Below, piece after piece: positions 21,211 through 32,749 of a stretch of DNA of 64,000 nt (positions are counted from its first letter, which is position 1; each line of letters starts with the position of its first letter). Source of the stretch: Aurelia coerulea (taxonomy: Eukaryota > Cnidaria > Scyphozoa > Semaeostomeae > Ulmaridae); NCBI GenBank assembly GCA_039566865.1, contig CM076952.1, forward strand, positions 11,180,501 to 11,244,500, given 5' to 3'. Made by a program: the position numbers and the translations under genes. The notes under the pieces are model-generated. The model had not been told where the DNA came from. It was given only the letters and a program-made list of their open reading frames with translations, and made no database searches.

Positions 21211-24200
21211 TTTTTTTGTAGCTACTAAAGTACGTTAATCCACACTTTTTGTGTTTATATTTTGTTTTCTTTTAGAAAATAAACATTTAATTAATCGATG
21301 TTTGATTATGCAGTAAAGCTAAAATGAGACTAAAGAAAAAACTAATGTTTTTTGTAATGTGTCCAAGAATGGTTGCTGCAGCACTAATATAGTGCTATAA
21401 AAGAAGTAACTGATAGAACTAAAGTTTTAAAGAACGATGAGTGCAAAACTGTTTATAATTTAAATTGTTGCTACTAAAGTACGTTAATCGACACTTTTTG
21501 TGTTTATATTTTGTTTTCTTTGAGAAAATAAATCTTTAAATAATCGATATTTGTTTATGCAGTAAAGCTAAAATGAGACTAAAGAAAAAACAAATTTCTA
21601 TAGTAATGTTTCAAAGAATAGTTGCTGCAGCACTAATATAGTGCTATAAAAGAAGTAACTGATAGAACTAAAGTTTTAAAGAACGATGAGTGCAATACTG
21701 TTTATAATATATATTGTAGCTAGTGAAATACGATAATCCACACTTTTTGTGATTACAATTTGTTTTCTTCGAGAAATCGATGTTTGTTTATGCTGTAAAG
21801 CTAAAATGGGACGAAAGAAAGAACAAATGTCTATAGTAATGTTTCCAAGTATGGTTGCTGCAGCACTAATATAGTGCTATAAAAGAAGTAACTGCTAGAA
21901 CCAAAGTTTTAAAGAAAGATGAGTGCAAAACTGTTTATGATATAAATTTTAGCTATTAAAGTCCGTTAATTCACACTTTTTGTGCTTTCATTTTGTTTTC
22001 TTTGAGAAAATAAACATTTAAAAAATCGACGTTTGTTTATGCAGTAAAGCTAAATTGAGACTAAAGAAAAAAATATTTCTATAGTAATGTTTCAAAGAAT
22101 AGTTGCCGCAGCACTAATATAGTGCTATGAAAGAAGTTACAGGAAGAACTAAAGTTTTAAAGAACGATGAGTGCAAAACTGTTTATAGTATAAGTTGTAC
22201 CTACTAAAGTACGTTAATCCACACTTTTTGTGTTGATAATTTGTTTTCTTTTAGAAAATAGACATTTAATTAATCAATGTTTGTTTATGCAGTAAAGCTA
22301 AAATGAGACTAAAGAAAAAACTAATGTTTATTGTAACGTGTCAAAGAATGATTGCTGCAGCACTAATATAGTGCTATAAAAGAAGTAACTGATAGAACTA
22401 AAGTTTTAAAGAACGATGAGTGCAAAACTGTTTATAATGTAAATTGTAGTTACTAAAGTGCGTTAATCCATACTTGTTGTGTTTGTATTTCGTTTTCTTT
22501 GAGAAAATAAATATTTAATTGATCGATGTTCGTTTATGCAGTAAAGCTAAATTGAAACTAAAGAAAAAACAAATGTCTATAGTAATGTTTCCAAGTATGG
22601 TTGCTGCAGCACTAATATAGATCTATAAAAGAAGTGACTGATAGAACTAAAGTTTTAAAGAACGATGAGTGCAAAACTGTTTATAATATAAATTGTGGCT
22701 ATTAAAGAGCGTTAATCTACACTTTCTGTGCTTTTATTTCGTTTTCTTTGAGAAAATAAATATTTAAAAAATAGACGTTTGTTTATGCAGTAAAGCTAAA
22801 TTGAGACTAAAGAAAAAAATATTTCTATAGTAATGTTTCAAAGAATAGTTGCCGCAGCACTAATATGGAGCTATAAAAGAAGTGACTGATAGAACTAAAG
22901 TTTTAAAGAACGATGAGTGCAAAACTGTTTATAATATAAATTGTAGCTATTAAAGAGCGTTAATCTACACTTTTTGTGCTTTTATTTTGTTTTCTTTGAG
23001 AAAATAAATATTTAAAAAATCGACGTTTGTTTATGCAGTAAAGCTAAAATGAGACTAAAGGAAAAAATAATGTCTATAGTACTGTGTCCAAGAATGGTTG
23101 CTGCAGAACTAATAAAGTGCTATAAAAGAAGTAACTGGTAGAACTATAGTTTTAAAGAAAGATGAGTGCAATACTGTTTATAATATAAACTGTAGCTAGT
23201 GAAAAACGTTAATCCACACTTTTTGTGATTATAAGTTGATTTCTTCAAGAAATCGATGTTTGTTTATGCTGTAAAGTTAAATTGAGACTAAAGAAAAAAC
23301 AAATTTCTATAGTAAGGTTTCAAAGAATAGTTGCTGCAGCACTAATATAGTGCTATAAAAGAAGTTAAAGGAAGAACTAAAGTTTTATAGAACGATGAGT
23401 GCAATACTGTTTATAATATAAATTGTAGCTAGTGAAGTACGTTAATCCACACTTTTTGAGATTATAGTTTGTTTTCTTTGAGAAAATTAACATTTAATTA
23501 ATCGATGTTTGTTTATGCAGTAAAGCTAAAATGAGACTAAAGAAAAAATTAATGTCTATTGTAACTTTTTAAAGAGTTGTTGCTGCAGCACTAAGATAGT
23601 GCTACAAAAGAAGTAACTGGCAGAACTAAAGTTTTAAAGAACGATGAGTGCAAAAATGTTTATAATATAAATTGTAGCTAGTGAAATACGTTAATCCACA
23701 CTTTTTGTGATTATAATTTGTTTTCTTCGAGAAATCGATGTTTGTTTATGCTGTAAAGCTAAAATGGGACGAAAGAAGAAACTAATGTCTATAGTAATGT
23801 TTCCAAGTATGGTTGCTGCAGCACTAATATAGTGCTATAAAAGAAGTAACTCTTAGAACTAGAGTTTTAAAGAAAGATGAGTGCAATACTGTTTATAATA
23901 TATATTGTAGCTAGTGAAGTACGTTATTCCACACTTTTTGTGATTATAATTTGTTTTCTTTGAGAAAATAAACATATAATTAATCGATGTTTGTTTGTGC
24001 AGTAAAGCTAAAATGAGACTAAAGAAAAAACTAATTTCTATAGTAATGTTTCTAAGAATAGTTGCTGCAGCACTAATATAGTGCTATAAAAGAAATAACT
24101 GATAGAACTAAAGTTTTAAAGAACGATGAGTGCAATACTGTTTATAAAATAAATTGTAGCTAGTGAAATACGTTAATCCACACTTTTTGTGATTATAATT

Positions 24201-25257
24201 TGTTTTCTTCGAGAAATCGATGTTTGTTTATGCTGTAAAGCTAAAATGGGACGAAAGAAAAAACTAATGTCTATAGTAATGTTTCCAAGTATGGTTGCTG
24301 CAGCACTAATATAGTGCTATAAAAGAAGTAACTCGATAGAACTAGAGTTTTAAAGAAAGATGAGTGCAAAACTGTTTATAATATATATTGTAGCTAGTGA
24401 AGTACGTTATTCCACACATTTTGTGATTATAATTTGTTTTCTTTGAGAAAATAAACATTTAATTAATCGATGTTTGTTTCTGCAGTAAAGCTAAAATAAG
24501 ACTAAAGAAAAAACTAATTTCTATAGTAATGTTTCAAAGAATAGTTGCTGCAGCACTAATATAGTGCTATAAAAGAAATAATTGATAGAACTAAAGTTTT
24601 AAAGAACGATGAGTGCAACACTGTTTATAAAATAAATTGTAGCTAGTGAAATACGTTAATCCACACTTTTTGTGATTATAATTTGTTTTCTTCGAGAAAT
24701 CGATGTTTGTTTATGCAGTAAAGCTAAAATGGGACGAAAGAAGAAACTAATGTCTATAGTAATGTTTCCAAGTATGGTTGCTGCAGCACTAATAGAGTGC
24801 TATAAAAGAAGTAACTGATAGAACTAAAGTTTTAAAGAACGATGAGTGCAAAACTGTTTATAATATGAATTGTAGCTACTAAAGTGCGTTAATCCACACT
24901 TTTTGTGTTTTTAATTTCTTTTCTTTGAGAAAATAAACATTTAATTAATCGATGTTTGTTTATGCAGTAAAGCTAAATTGAGACTAAAGAAAAAACTAAT
25001 GTCTATTGTAATGTGTCCAAGAATGGTTGCTGCAGCACTAATATAGTGCTATAAAAGAAGTAATTGGCAGAACTAAAGTTTAAAAGAACGATGGGATCAA
25101 AACTGTTTATAATATAAATTGTAGCTAGTGAAATACGTTAATCCACACTTTTTGTGATTATAATTTGTTTTCTTCGAGAAATCGATGTTTGTGTATGCTG
25201 TAAAGCTAAAAAGGGACGAAAGAAAAAACAAATGTCTATAGTAATGTTTCCAAGTAT
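21211..25257 (+). repeat. Satellite array of unit 3 (about 16 monomers)
   Basis: Offsets to unit 1 change from 18240 to 17243 near 22866-22881 and then to 17959 by 24571. These steps correspond to a loss of four whole monomers plus 1 bp and a gain of three mixed-class monomers. The first junction falls inside the GCACTAATATAGTGC hairpin. Confidence 0.93.
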
Positions 25258-25906
25258 TAATGGTTCCTTTGATTATAATGAAATATAAGGACAAACCCCT
25301 CAAGTTTACAATGTCCAATATGACTAACATAAAATAGCCACAATAAACATCTTCTATCATAGGGGTTTGTCCGCGCGGTTCCGAAACTGATGAAAAACGC
25401 GACAAAACATCTTTTAGCGCAAATTTTGATGATTTAGCGAAATAGGCCAAAAACAAATAATCGCTAGAAAATTGGGCAGTAGTGCAGTTGCCCGGAATTT
25501 GCTAGCACGAATATACAACAACAACTTTTACGGTCGGTGATTGGACTGAAAACCTTACTTTTTCCGGACCAATGCACCTGTCACACGACCGACGGCCGTG
25601 GAAAGAAAAGAGGCAGAGACAATAGGTGGAGGGTGGGTGGGGAAAATAATCTGCGCTCCTCTGGTGCAAACCAGCGTGCTGCTTTGGTTATAGACGACTG
25701 ATAAACATGCCAGTATTACTTTTTATATTCCTTTGAACAACAGACATTCCACGTGCAGCCGACATGCCCCAACGCAAGAAGTTACTTTCAACGATATTGT
25801 CACAAAGATAAAGTTGTAAACATGGTCACAAGGGACACAGCCCTATTGACTAAGAAACTAACATCACGTTCCATTAATTGCGATTAAATTGCATTCAATC
25901 GCCATT
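25258..25906 (+). mobile_element. Short non-autonomous element (649 bp), family with TTAA junctions
   Basis: The left 309 bp (25258-25566) recur at 25907-26215, and the right 264 bp (25643-25906) recur at 29424-29687. Only 76 bp between them are private. This makes it a short copy of the larger element that follows directly. Within the left end, GGACAAACCCCT (25289-25300) and AGGGGTTTGTCC (25361-25372) form a 12-bp inverted repeat. The right end has a GCGATT/AATCGC hairpin with an 11-nt loop just inside the terminus. TTAA is present at both ends. Terminal inverted repeats are only TGG/CCA, so the superfamily is unassigned; piggyBac, Kolobok or a Helentron-like element are possible. Confidence 0.6.
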
Positions 25907-28900
25907 TAATGGTTCCTTTGATTATAATGAAATATAAGGACAAACCCCTCAAGTTTACAATGTCCAATATGACTAACATAAAATAGCCACAATAAACATC
26001 TTCTATCATAGGGGTTTGTCCGCGCGGTTCCGAAACTGATGAAAAACGCGACAAAACATCTTTTAGCGCAAATTTTGATGATTTAGCGAAATAGGCCAAA
26101 AACAAATAATCGCTAGAAAATTGGGCAGTAGTGCAGTTGCCCGGAATTTGCTAGCACGAATATACAACAACAACTTTTACGGTCGGTGATTGGACTGAAA
26201 ACCTTACTTTTTCCGCCCAACACGCAGTGCCCCACCCAATCACCACCTGAGAGAGAAAGGCAGAAAGCAGAGAAAGCTGCAGGATTTGTGCTCTACGACC
26301 GAGCACTTGGCCACCCCTACATTAGGGGATTTGTTTTACTTTTTTTTTTTTACTTTTTTACTTTTTCTTTTCTTCTGTCACTTCTTCTTCTGCTCATCTC
26401 CTTGATTCTTTTTTTTTTATATTTTCATAAATACATTTTCATATTTACAAGTTTGTTTTACTTCTTGTTTTTACGAACTTTACACCACAACTGCAGAACA
26501 ACACAACGATACACATACTTATCCAGCCTGGGCCTGCCAACTATTGATTTTAGCCGTTTTGATTTAAAGAGACTAAAATGATGAGGATTGACTGATTGTT
26601 AAAAGAACTAGGAAATACAAAACTTCAAAACTGCAAAATCGTATGCCAGAGAGAGTGTTTTTGTTGTTGATTTTTGTTTAAATGATGCATCTGTGGAAAA
26701 AGGAAAGCCCCGTCCTTTGCAAGTTTCATCTGCAAAATGTAAAACAGAGGCTCTAAATATTTACAAGTATTGCTAAAAATGGATTGCCCTTTCAAGCCCT
26801 ATCCCCCAAAAAGAAGACGGTAAGTTGATTGAAAGCAATTAATTATTTGCAGTTAGTGCAACTAGTACCAAAACTAGATGTATAGGCCTTCACATAAAGT
26901 AACTTTCAATTCAAAGGGAAACTATACTCCCAAAAGGAAGTCGATTTGGATGCTGCAAACAAGAAACTTCGTTATCCAATCTGAACATAACTAGCAAATC
27001 TCGTGGGTTGCCATTGTAGGATTGTAGGATTTTTGCGTCAAAGCCCATTCTGCAAGTCCCGAAATAGTAGGTTTATTGCCCTCAAAATGAAGATTTTTAT
27101 ATGATATTCTTTCCGATCTTCTTATATTTTTTTTTTCCTTTGTTTTTGTTTTTGTTTTTGTTTTTATTTGTTTTTTGTTTTAAACTACACCTCAGGTGAG
27201 ATTTAACATTGGTATCCTTGACTGCAATGGATTCAATGCATTATATTGCACACATATCCTTTTCCCATATTCAATAGACAGTGAAGATACTTGCGAATAT
27301 TTTCATTTCATCTTTTTCATTTGCTTTAATATTTTTGTTTTGGTGAAGTTGTTGCTTCTATACTACTTCTCTTCTCTTTACTAGCAGTTTGATATACTTT
27401 CAGCCCCTTCTAGGATTCTCCAACTAGTTTCAAGGGAGGAATATCATTCATGCAAACAAAGAGCAGTCCAAAGAGCTAAACCTGGTTGGCGTATACACTA
27501 GATTAATAGAATATTGAAACCCATTCACCAGAGCACATACTTTGAATTGCCTTACGGACCAAAAACTGTTTGTTTATCTAAAATCTTTATTCAACTTCGA
27601 TAATCAAAACTAAATGATAGACAAACTCGCAAACTTGTCTTTTGTCTTAAACTTTTGTTTTGTTTTTGTTTTTGTTTTTTGTTATTTGATTTTTTGTTTA
27701 TAAGAGACATTTTTATATCCATAGTTAGGTTAACTTGAATGGAGTGAATTCCACCTGTCAAGAGAAAATTTGAACAAATTATTCAAATCTGAAAGAAAAA
27801 CACTGCATTAGATTCCGAGGGCTAAACTTCAAGGTAACTGCCAAACGTTTCAGCATACACGTTTTACTTTACAAGCAACAGGCTTATCAGAATCCAGTAC
27901 CATGATGACCAAAACTTCAAGAAACTCAAGCAATACCGCTCAAGAAAAATTAAGAAACTCTAAATCTTTTCTAGAATAAGAGTGGTAGATTACGGTTCGA
28001 TACTCTCTGACAAAGCTACCTTCATTTTTCTTTTCAACTTTAGACTGCAAGAAACAGTAACTTTCAGCCTTAATATGCATGGCTTATCTGAGCTGACAAT
28101 ATCAATGCAAAATGCAAGCCCTTTCACGATAAGAAGGCTCAACTTCGAACCAAAACGCAATTTTTAGGCCCCAAAAATAAGAAACTAACCCAGAACATTT
28201 TACTGCTGAAACAACCCAACGTTCAAGCGAAACTAAGAGACTTTTAGTATTAAGTGCTACCCAAGTTTCTTATAAAAACAAAAAATTAAATTGAAACAAA
28301 ACAAACAAACAAAAAATCCGTGTAGATCCATAAGGTGAGGGCGTTGATAGAAGCAAAACAATTTTCATTTACAATGATAGCTATTTCCAGACCCGCAGTG
28401 TCCGAAAACCTTCAGGCACACACGCCTGAAAGGAATGTAGATACAAGCACGCATTCCCGAAATGAGAAATGAATATGACGACTGAGACCAGTTGAAAAAT
28501 CGTTGGAATGCAAGAATGTGATGCTTTGCACGATTTGAAAATACCAAAAATCTTAGCCATTACCAAATGTTCACAAGACTATAATACCCAAGGCACTCAG
28601 AACCCCTTAAGAAGACTCTACTAGTTCCAAAACAATCCACACAGTCGCCTGTGGAAAAAGGAAAATAATGACAGCGAAACATTCTACTACGCGACACTAG
28701 CCCAAGCCCTAGTCACAAGACGGAATTATAAAAGCGTGAAGCCTGAGAACTGGTTTGAAACAAGAGCAAATAATACAGTGTCCAAAATACAGATTTTTCC
28801 AGGTACAATGCTAGAAATCCAACCGGGCGTGGCTTCTTGAAAAGCGCCCAAGCAGTTTTGTTTTAACCGTGAAAATGACTGGAAAGTCGGGAAAGTCACG

Positions 28901-29687
28901 ATTCAACAAATAACATAAAGCAATACTAGCTCCTGCAAGAATATGGCGAACAGTGTATAAGATTATCTCAAGTGACCAATTAGAACAGGAGACCGAGTTC
29001 GAATTGGGCGAGGCGAGCACAAGCAAACACGACATGCAGCACAAGGTGGGCAAGTAAACAGTGCATGCAACCCTAAAGGAAATGAAATGAAAAGGTCCAA
29101 AAGCCCACAAAAGCCCATTTACCTCACTCTGAACCAGCCTGAAAGCTCTACAGTGTCACCGTGCAAAGCTTCAGCAGCAAAATTTTTAACGCACGATATA
29201 CTGCATGTCGCGATACCCGCCAGGCCTCAAAACGAGTCGGTCGTCTGATCTTTGGCCAAATCCCAGATCTTTCCCAACATAATACAATTCAAATTGCTCA
29301 AAGAGTCAGCCAAAATATGAACAAACATTTAGTAAAGAAAATAAATTAATGGTTGGATCTCACCATGAACGACCAAACAACAAACCACGCAACATCTTGG
29401 ATAGGCCACTACCTTCTCAGCGAAAAATAATCTGCGCTCCTCTGGTGCAAACCAGCGTGCTGCTTTGGTTATAGACGACTGATAAACATGCCAGTATTAC
29501 TTTTTATATTCCTTTGAACAACAGACATTCCACGTGCAGCCGACATGCCCCAACGCAAGAAGTTACTTTCAACGATATTGTCACAAAGATAAAGTTGTAA
29601 ACATGGTCACAAGGGACACAGCCCTATTGACTAAGAAACTAACATCACGTTCCATTAATTGCGATTAAATTGCATTCAATCGCCATT
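25907..29687 (+). mobile_element. Longer member of the same family (3781 bp), head-to-tail with the previous
   Basis: It shares both ends with the 649-bp element and abuts it with no spacer. The 3.2-kb interior (26216-29423) has about 40% GC with T-rich runs (26336-26420) and TTTTTG repeats (27140-27180, 27650-27690). ORFs there are at most 131 codons, and I recognise none of them as a transposase or other known protein. It is probably a non-autonomous or decayed element, or host sequence carried between mobile ends. After 29687 the satellite resumes, missing about 110 bp of a monomer relative to the left flank. Confidence 0.55.
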
Positions 29688-30691
29688 AAAATAATGTAAA
29701 TTGTAACTACTAAAGTACGTTAATCCACACTTTTTGTGTTTATAGTTTGCTTTCTTTGAGAAAATAAACATTTAATTAATCGATGTTTGTTTATGCAGTA
29801 AAGCTAAAATGGGACTAAAGAAAAAAATGTCTATAGAAATGTTTCCAAAAATGGCTCCTGCAGCACTAATATAGTGCTATAAAAGAAGTAACTGGCAGAA
29901 CTAAAGTTTTAAAGAACGATGAATGCAAAACTGTTTATAATATACGTTGTAGCTACTAAAGTACGTCAATCCACATTTTTTTTGTTTATATTTTGTTTTC
30001 TTTGAGAAAATAAACATTTAATTAATCGATATTTGTTTATGCAGTAAAGCTAAAATGAGACAAAAGATAAAACTAATGTCTATAGTAACTTTTCAAAAAA
30101 TTGTTGCTGCAGCACTAATATAGTATTATAAAAGAAGTAACTGGCAGAACTAAACTTTTAAAGAACGATGAGTGCAAAACTGTTTATAATATATAATGTA
30201 GCTACTAAAGTACGTTAATCCACAGTTTTTGTGTTGATATTTTGTTTTCTTTGAGAAAATAGTCATTTAATTAATCGATGTTTGTTTATGCAGTAAAGCT
30301 AAAATGGGACTAAAGAAAAAACTACTGTCTATTGTAATGTGTCCAAGAATAGTTGCTGCAGCACTAATATAGTGCTATAAAAGAAGTAACTGATAGAACT
30401 AAAGATTTAAAGAACGATGAGTGCAAAACTGTTTATAATATAAATTGTAGCTACTAAAGTACGTTAATCCACACTTTTTGTGTTTAGATTTTGTTTTATT
30501 TTAGGAGATAAACATTTAATTAATCGATGTTTGTTTCTGCAGTAAAGCTAAAATGAGACTAAAGAAAAAATTAATGTCTATAGTAAATTTTCAAAGAGTT
30601 GTTGCTGCAGCACTAAGATAGTGCTACAAAAGAAGTAACTGGCAGAACTAAAGTTTTAAAGAACGATGAGTGCAAAACTGTTTATAATATA
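29688..30691 (+). repeat. Satellite array, about four monomers
   Basis: Long-class monomers in + orientation. The first reads TGTAACTACTAAAG and has TTGCTTTCTTTGAG, a subfamily that also appears at about 33650-34000 and 37040 but not in the PLE-linked arrays. So this is a different part of the array from units 1-3. Confidence 0.93.
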
Positions 30692-32749
30692 ATGTGTGTG
30701 TTAGGTACCATCAAGTCGCTGGCGACTTCTGGCGACCCTCTGAACAAACAATCTCCATTCTGTTCTGTTCATTGCTTTTTCATTAAGTTTATGCAAGGAC
30801 ATCCCAGTTAATTCTTTCAACACATCCAGCCATCTTGTTCTTTGCCTGCCTCGTCTTCTTGTCCCCTCTACCCTCCCTAACATAATATCTTTCTCCATCC
30901 CATTAGCTCGTATTGTATGTCCGAAGAAGGTCAGTGCTTGTTTTATAATCATGCCTTCTAATGAAATTTCTGGCTTTATTTCTTCCAACACAGACTTATT
31001 TGTTCTTCTTGCTGTCCATGGTATTCTCAGTATTCTACGCCAACACCATAGCTCAAACGCATCAATCTTCCTTCTTTCACTTTTCCTGATTGTCCAGCTC
31101 TCACAGCCATACATCATTACAGGGAAAACTAATGCTTTAACTAGGCGCACTTTCGTATGCATTGATATTTCTTTGTCTTTCATGACTCTATGGAGACCTG
31201 TCATCGCCGCCTTGCCCATGGCAATTCTTCTGATAATTTCTGATGTGCAACCTCCATCTCTTTCGATTTTAGCACCGAGGAATATGAAGCTATCTACGAC
31301 TTCAACTGTTTCATCCTCGTCCCCAATTATAAAGTCTTCCAGCTCACTTGATGTAACCATTACTTTCGTTTTCTTAATGTTGAGCCGAAGCCCAGCTTTC
31401 TCACTTTCTTGTTTTACCCTATTTAACAGCATTTTGAGACCTTCTTCTGTTTCTGCTAGTAGCGTGGTGTCATCTGCATATCGAAGGTTGTTGATATTTC
31501 GCCCGCCTATCTTAATTCCATGTTCTATCTCTTCCAGACCAGCCATCCTCATTATATTTTCACTGTACAAGTTGAACAGATACGGGGATAAGATGCAGCC
31601 TTGCCTTACTCCTTTGTTGATCTTAAACCATTCGGTATTTCCGTACATAGTCCTTACTGTTGCCTCCTGATCTGTGTACAACCCGCGTAACAGAATTATC
31701 ATATGTTCTGGAATGCCCATCTTCCGTAAGCAATTCAGAAGGGCCTGGTGGTCCACACAATCAAATGCTTTACTATAATCAATGAAGCACATGTAAACAT
31801 TCTTCTGGTATTCTCTGGTCGTTTCCATTAATCTCCTGATGTTTGCTATTTGGTCTCGTGTTCCTCTGTTTTTCCTGAATCCACCCTGCTCTTCAGCTAT
31901 TTCTCGCTCTAAATATGGTTCTAGACGTTTCTGTATAACCTTTAAAATTATTTTGCTTGCATGCACAATAAGAGAAATTGTTCTGTTGTTTTCACATGCA
32001 CGCGAATCCCCCTTTTTTGGAATTGGAATGTAAACCGATTGTTTCCATTGTCTTGGCCATTCAGTAGTTTCCCATATTTTGTTACAAATCTTTGTTATAA
32101 TTGTTCTTGCCTCATTTCCTCCTACCTTAAATAGTTCTATTGGAATATTGTCTATGCCAGGGGCTTTTCCGTTAGCAAGTTCTTTCATTGCCCTTTCTAC
32201 CTCACTTTCAGATATTGATGGCTCTGGTAGAAAATCTTTTGGTAAGAATTTGTCGGAAATTGTAGCGTCACGCTTATATAAATCTTCTGTGTATTCTTTC
32301 CATCTTATCTTGACCTCTGCTTCTTCGCTCAAATCTTTACCCTGTTTATTTTTAACTATTCCTATTCTGGGTGTGAACGTTCCAGTTATTTCCCTAATTC
32401 TCTTAAATAAATCTCGCGTTCTGCCCTTTTTATTACTCTCTTCAATCGTTTTACATTGATCTTTAAAAAAATTTTGCTTATCTCTTCTTGCTTTCCGTTG
32501 AAATGCTGCATTTAGCTCTTTGACTCTCCCAAAGTCGCCTATTGCCTTCGCCATCCTTCGTTCCTTCGCTACATTTATGGTTTCTTTCGACAGCCACTTG
32601 GCTCTTTTTGGAGACTGTCGCTTTGGTAGGTGTTTATTCGCTGCTTCCTCAACAATATCTCTGACCTCTTCCCAAAGCTCATCTGGATATTTTTCATGAT
32701 CAACTAATCCTGCAAACCTGTTCTTTACTTCCACTGAAAATTCTGTGTT
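30692..32749 (-). mobile_element. 5'-truncated RTE/BovB-type LINE
   Basis: The insertion is on the minus strand between two satellite blocks. Its 3' end (left) is a short TG/CA run at 30693-30700 right after the stop codon, in line with the microsatellite-like tails of RTE elements. Its 5' end (right) stops near 32749, where TTTTAGAAAATAAAC of a satellite monomer resumes. The apurinic endonuclease domain is absent. Part of a monomer is missing at the insertion, so no clean target duplication is seen. Confidence 0.85.
30701..32734 (-). CDS. RTE-clade LINE reverse transcriptase, partial (lacks endonuclease)
   Basis: There are 677 codons with no stop or frameshift. The frame opens without an ATG (the first codon used here is GTG at 32734) and continues a few codons upstream to a stop inside satellite. 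Connector sequence (residues 1-180) leads into the RT: GKAPGID near 190, motif A FIDYSKAFD at 317-325, motif B GVRQG at 375-379 and motif C YADD at 419-422. The C-terminal region has MYGCESW, AFELWCWRRILR, FGHTIR and RRGRQRTRWLD motifs, characteristic of RTE/BovB LINE proteins. An uninterrupted frame in a truncated copy implies a recent insertion. It cannot be autonomous without the endonuclease. Confidence 0.88.
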   Translation of the reverse strand: MEVKNRFAGLVDHEKYPDELWEEVRDIVEEAANKHLPKRQSPKRAKWLSKETINVAKERRMAKAIGDFGRVKELNAAFQRKARRDKQNFFKDQCKTIEESNKKGRTRDLFKRIREITGTFTPRIGIVKNKQGKDLSEEAEVKIRWKEYTEDLYKRDATISDKFLPKDFLPEPSISESEVERAMKELANGKAPGIDNIPIELFKVGGNEARTIITKICNKIWETTEWPRQWKQSVYIPIPKKGDSRACENNRTISLIVHASKIILKVIQKRLEPYLEREIAEEQGGFRKNRGTRDQIANIRRLMETTREYQKNVYMCFIDYSKAFDCVDHQALLNCLRKMGIPEHMIILLRGLYTDQEATVRTMYGNTEWFKINKGVRQGCILSPYLFNLYSENIMRMAGLEEIEHGIKIGGRNINNLRYADDTTLLAETEEGLKMLLNRVKQESEKAGLRLNIKKTKVMVTSSELEDFIIGDEDETVEVVDSFIFLGAKIERDGGCTSEIIRRIAMGKAAMTGLHRVMKDKEISMHTKVRLVKALVFPVMMYGCESWTIRKSERRKIDAFELWCWRRILRIPWTARRTNKSVLEEIKPEISLEGMIIKQALTFFGHTIRANGMEKDIMLGRVEGTRRRGRQRTRWLDVLKELTGMSLHKLNEKAMNRTEWRLFVQRVARSRQRLDGT

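Larger units (their letters stand above)
18241..25257 (+). repeat. Composite tandem unit 3, rearranged and interrupted
   Basis: The PLE portion is full length relative to units 1 and 2. The satellite portion departs from them near 22866, where four 249-bp monomers are missing. By about 24571 three monomers (716 bp) have been gained. The unit is then cut off at CCAAGTAT (25257), equivalent to unit position 7298, by the insertions at 25258-29687. The last ~1.8 kb of the unit is not found after the insertions. Confidence 0.9.

Noticed and set aside
25097..26105. Minus-strand ORFs at 25097-25456 and 25884-26105 sharing an N-terminal half
   Set aside because: Both start in the shared 309-bp element end. 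The first runs into satellite and the second into the right end of the neighbouring element, so the C-termini are junction products.
25258..29687. LTR retrotransposon with the repeated ends as LTRs
   Set aside because: The order is left end, right end, left end, right end. The two repeated blocks differ from each other and do not flank a single interior, and no gag-pol or primer-binding site is seen.
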